From an uncultured Ignavibacteriales bacterium (GTDB lineage: Bacteria; Bacteroidota; Ignavibacteria; Ignavibacteriales; Ignavibacteriaceae): a stretch of DNA of 6,018 bases. Made by a program: the position numbers and the translations under genes. The DNA lies in the NCBI GenBank assembly GCA_903915485.1, contig CAIWTC010000496.1, positions 1-6,018 of the forward strand, read 5' to 3'. Positions 3,934-6,018 of this stretch are shown piece after piece. Positions within the stretch are counted from its first letter, which is position 1; each line of letters begins with the position of its first letter. The notes under the pieces are model-generated. The model ran no database searches, was not told where the DNA came from, and saw only the letters and a program-made list of their open reading frames with translations.

Positions 3934-5481
3934 ATGTTTGAAATCAGACCTGATGAAATAAGTGCAATAATAAGAAAACAATTATCCGGCTATCAGAATG
4001 AAGCGGATATTTATGAAGTCGGCACAGTATTACAGGTAGGTGATGGAATTGCCCGAGTATACGGTCTTTCCAAAGTAATGTCCAGCGAATTAGTCGAGTT
4101 CCCAAACGATGTATTCGGGATGGCGCTTAACCTTGAAGAAGACAGTGTTGGATGCGTTTTGTTCGGCGAGACAAGTCTTGTTAAGGAAGGCGATGTAGTT
4201 AAGAGAACAGGAAAAGTTGCATCGATGCCTGTTGGTGATGCAATGCTTGGCAGAGTTATTACTCCGCTTGGAATTCCTCTTGACGGCAAAGGCCCTATCA
4301 ATACCACTGAGACACTTCCTATTGAACGCAAAGCACTTGGAGTTATTCAGAGACAACCTGTTAAAGAGCCGCTTCAGACTGGTATAGTAGCAGTTGATGC
4401 AATGATTCCTATCGGCAGAGGTCAGCGCGAACTTATCATCGGCGATCGTCAAACAGGAAAAACAGCAGTTGCAATTGATGCAATTGTTAATCAGAAATTT
4501 ACACATACAGAAGAAGCAAAAAGACTTGGAGTCAATCCGGTTTTTTGTATTTATGTAGCAATTGGACAGAAGAGTTCAACAGTTGCTCAGGTAGTTGCAA
4601 AGTTGCATGAGAATGGTGCTATGGCTTATACAACAGTTATTACTGCGTCTGCTTCTGACCCTGCACCACTTCAGTTTATTGCACCATATTCAGGTGCTAC
4701 ACTTGGTGAGTTTTTCCGTGATAATGGTAAGCACTCATTAGTTATCTATGATGATTTATCAAAACAAGCAGCAGCGTACCGCGAGTTGTCATTACTTTTA
4801 AGACGCCCTCCTGGTCGTGAAGCATATCCCGGAGATGTGTTTTATCTCCACTCAAGATTACTTGAGCGCGCTTCGAAGTTGAGCGATGAACTAGGCGGCG
4901 GTTCTATGACTGCTTTACCTATTATTGAAACTCAGCAGGGTGATGTGTCCGCATACATTCCTACAAATGTTATTTCTATTACTGACGGACAGATTTATCT
5001 TGAGTCAAATTTATTTAACGCAGGTGTTCGTCCGGCTATCAATGTGGGTATATCTGTTTCCCGTGTAGGTGGAAACGCGCAAATTAAAGCAATGAAAAAA
5101 GTTGCCGGTAGTTTGAAGTTGGATTTAGCACAGTACAGAGAATTAGAATCATTTGCAAAATTTGGTTCAGACCTAGATGCTTCAACTCAAAGAACTCTTG
5201 CCCGTGGCGCAAGGTTGGTTGAGTTATTAAAGCAGGGACAGTTTGCTTCTATTCCTGTTGAAAAAGAAGTTGTTACAGTTTACTTGGGAACAAGCGGTCT
5301 GCTTGATACACTTCCTGTCTCTGACGTTAAAAAATATGAAAAAGAATTTCATGAATTTGCTGAGCAGAAGTATGCTGATATCTATAAAAATATCCGCGAG
5401 TCAAAACAACTCTCAGATGAAACAGCAAATATGATAAATACTGCTGCAAAAGAGTACATGACAATTTTCCAAAAAGTTTAA
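3934..5481 (+). CDS. atpA: F0F1 ATP synthase subunit alpha
   Basis: The regulatory nucleotide-binding subunit of the alpha3beta3 head, facing the cytoplasm. Its 515 residues are close to the E. coli length of 513. An N-terminal beta-barrel (about 25-95, with GDGIARVYGL at 36-45) is followed by the nucleotide-binding domain. The Walker A loop is GDRQTGKT (170-177), the Walker B strand is LVIYDD (269-274) followed by LSKQAAAYRE, and the segment RRPPGREAYPGDVFYLHSRLLER lies at 290-312 (RPPGRE and the YPGD turn are landmarks). The arginine finger that completes the catalytic site on the neighbouring beta subunit is R377 in the signature PAINVGISVSRVGG (367-380). The helical C-terminal domain covers about 385-515. 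The ATG at 3934 has AAGGA at 3921-3925 with 8 nt spacing. The gene follows atpH after 21 nt and precedes atpG by 11 nt. Nothing is degenerate. Confidence 0.98.
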   Translation: MFEIRPDEISAIIRKQLSGYQNEADIYEVGTVLQVGDGIARVYGLSKVMSSELVEFPNDVFGMALNLEEDSVGCVLFGETSLVKEGDVVKRTGKVASMPVGDAMLGRVITPLGIPLDGKGPINTTETLPIERKALGVIQRQPVKEPLQTGIVAVDAMIPIGRGQRELIIGDRQTGKTAVAIDAIVNQKFTHTEEAKRLGVNPVFCIYVAIGQKSSTVAQVVAKLHENGAMAYTTVITASASDPAPLQFIAPYSGATLGEFFRDNGKHSLVIYDDLSKQAAAYRELSLLLRRPPGREAYPGDVFYLHSRLLERASKLSDELGGGSMTALPIIETQQGDVSAYIPTNVISITDGQIYLESNLFNAGVRPAINVGISVSRVGGNAQIKAMKKVAGSLKLDLAQYRELESFAKFGSDLDASTQRTLARGARLVELLKQGQFASIPVEKEVVTVYLGTSGLLDTLPVSDVKKYEKEFHEFAEQKYADIYKNIRESKQLSDETANMINTAAKEYMTIFQKV

Positions 5482-5492
5482 TCAGGTAACTT

Positions 5493-6018
5493 ATGGCAAC
5501 ACTGCGCGATATACGAAATAGAATAAAAGGAGTTCAGAGCACTCAAAAGATTACAAAGGCAATGAAAATGGTTGCCGCTGCTAAGCTACGCCGTGCTCAG
5601 GATAATATTATCAGCGCCAGACCTTATGCTGCCAAGATAAAAGAATTATTTGGTAATTTAATAACTGAAGACCAAAAAACTTCAAACCCATATTTTATCG
5701 AATCAAAAGAAGAGAAGGCTCTTGTCCTTGTTATTACTGCTGACAGAGGTCTCTGTGGTGCATTTAATACTAACATTATTAAAGAAGCATGCCGTATTAT
5801 TGATGAGAAGATTAAGCCATCAGGAGCATCCGCTTCTGTTTACTGTGTCGGGAAAAAAGGATACGAATATTTTAAGAAGAGAGGCTACGATATAGCAGGA
5901 TTTAAAGTCGGCCTCTTTCAGAAGTTGAAATTTGATACAGCAAAAACTGTTTCAAATGAAATTATTCAGATGTTCCTTAGTGGTAAGTATGATTCTGTTC
6001 ATGTAGTATTCAATGAAT
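5493..6018 (+). CDS. atpG: F0F1 ATP synthase subunit gamma, N-terminal part (3' truncated by window edge)
   Basis: The central rotor shaft inside the alpha3beta3 head. The visible 175 codons begin MATLRDIRNRIKGVQSTQKI and continue through the signature ITKAMKMVAAAKLRRAQ (20-36), the long N-terminal helix that forms one strand of the coiled coil. The Rossmann-like domain then starts with ALVLVITADRGLCGAFNTNI (76-95), where DRGLCGAFN is diagnostic. The frame stays open to the end of the window, and the family is usually about 285-295 residues long, so roughly 110-120 residues are missing. The ATG at 5493 is preceded by AGG (5484-5486) at short spacing, 11 nt after the atpA stop. The order alpha-gamma is standard; whether atpD and atpC follow cannot be seen. 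Confidence 0.96.
   Translation, partial: MATLRDIRNRIKGVQSTQKITKAMKMVAAAKLRRAQDNIISARPYAAKIKELFGNLITEDQKTSNPYFIESKEEKALVLVITADRGLCGAFNTNIIKEACRIIDEKIKPSGASASVYCVGKKGYEYFKKRGYDIAGFKVGLFQKLKFDTAKTVSNEIIQMFLSGKYDSVHVVFNE

Noticed and set aside
4011..4506. Two overlapping minus-strand open frames within atpA
   Set aside because: Both are shadows of the highly conserved alpha subunit; their Ser/Thr- and Cys/Asn-rich composition shows no domain pattern.
5243..5434. Plus-strand open frame of 63 codons in another frame of atpA
   Set aside because: It is fully contained in the alpha C-terminal domain and its sequence is a frame-shifted reading of it.

Overview
The window reads as one uninterrupted plus-strand gene cluster: the end of a small cell-envelope/cell-shape pair (M23 metallopeptidase, then bactofilin) running directly into an F-type ATP synthase operon in the order atpZ - atpI-like - atpB (a) - atpE (c) - atpF (b) - atpH (delta) - atpA (alpha) - atpG (gamma, cut by the window end). 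No gene is supported on the minus strand. No mobile element, CRISPR array, tRNA or rRNA was seen.

Organism: the DNA is AT-rich. The order bactofilin - AtpZ - small four-helix membrane protein - atpB, together with a subunits and b subunits that carry N-terminal extensions, fits the Bacteroidota/Chlorobiota/Ignavibacteriota (FCB) side of bacteria. An Ignavibacteria-like lineage is my best guess, from general resemblance only; no search was run. The beta and epsilon genes (atpD, atpC) are not in the window. They may lie downstream of atpG or elsewhere, as the atpDC pair often does in this group.

Layout: 1-432 M23 peptidase C-terminal part; 445-840 bactofilin; 841-1086 atpZ; 1089-1478 atpI-like; 1475-2383 atpB; 2384-2431 AT-rich leader of atpE; 2432-2650 atpE; 2651-2785 the only sizeable non-coding gap, which can fold into a compact three-way-junction RNA; 2786-3361 atpF; 3358-3912 atpH; 3934-5481 atpA; 5493-6018 atpG (partial). 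Spacings are 12, 0, 2, -4, 48, 135, -4, 21 and 11 nt, so co-transcription and translational coupling are likely throughout.

How the genes work together: the peptidase trims peptidoglycan and the bactofilin is a likely polymeric scaffold for it. AtpZ and the AtpI-like protein are presumed accessory/assembly factors for the membrane sector. Subunits a and c form the proton path, b and delta the stator, alpha carries the nucleotide-binding fold, and gamma is the rotor shaft. Catalytic and transport residues are intact in all ATP synthase subunits visible. The most notable unexplained feature is the atpE-atpF intergenic fold (2648-2734): two hairpins with GNRA tetraloops enclosed by a long outer stem that includes the atpE stop codon, placed where it could set c-subunit output relative to the other subunits.
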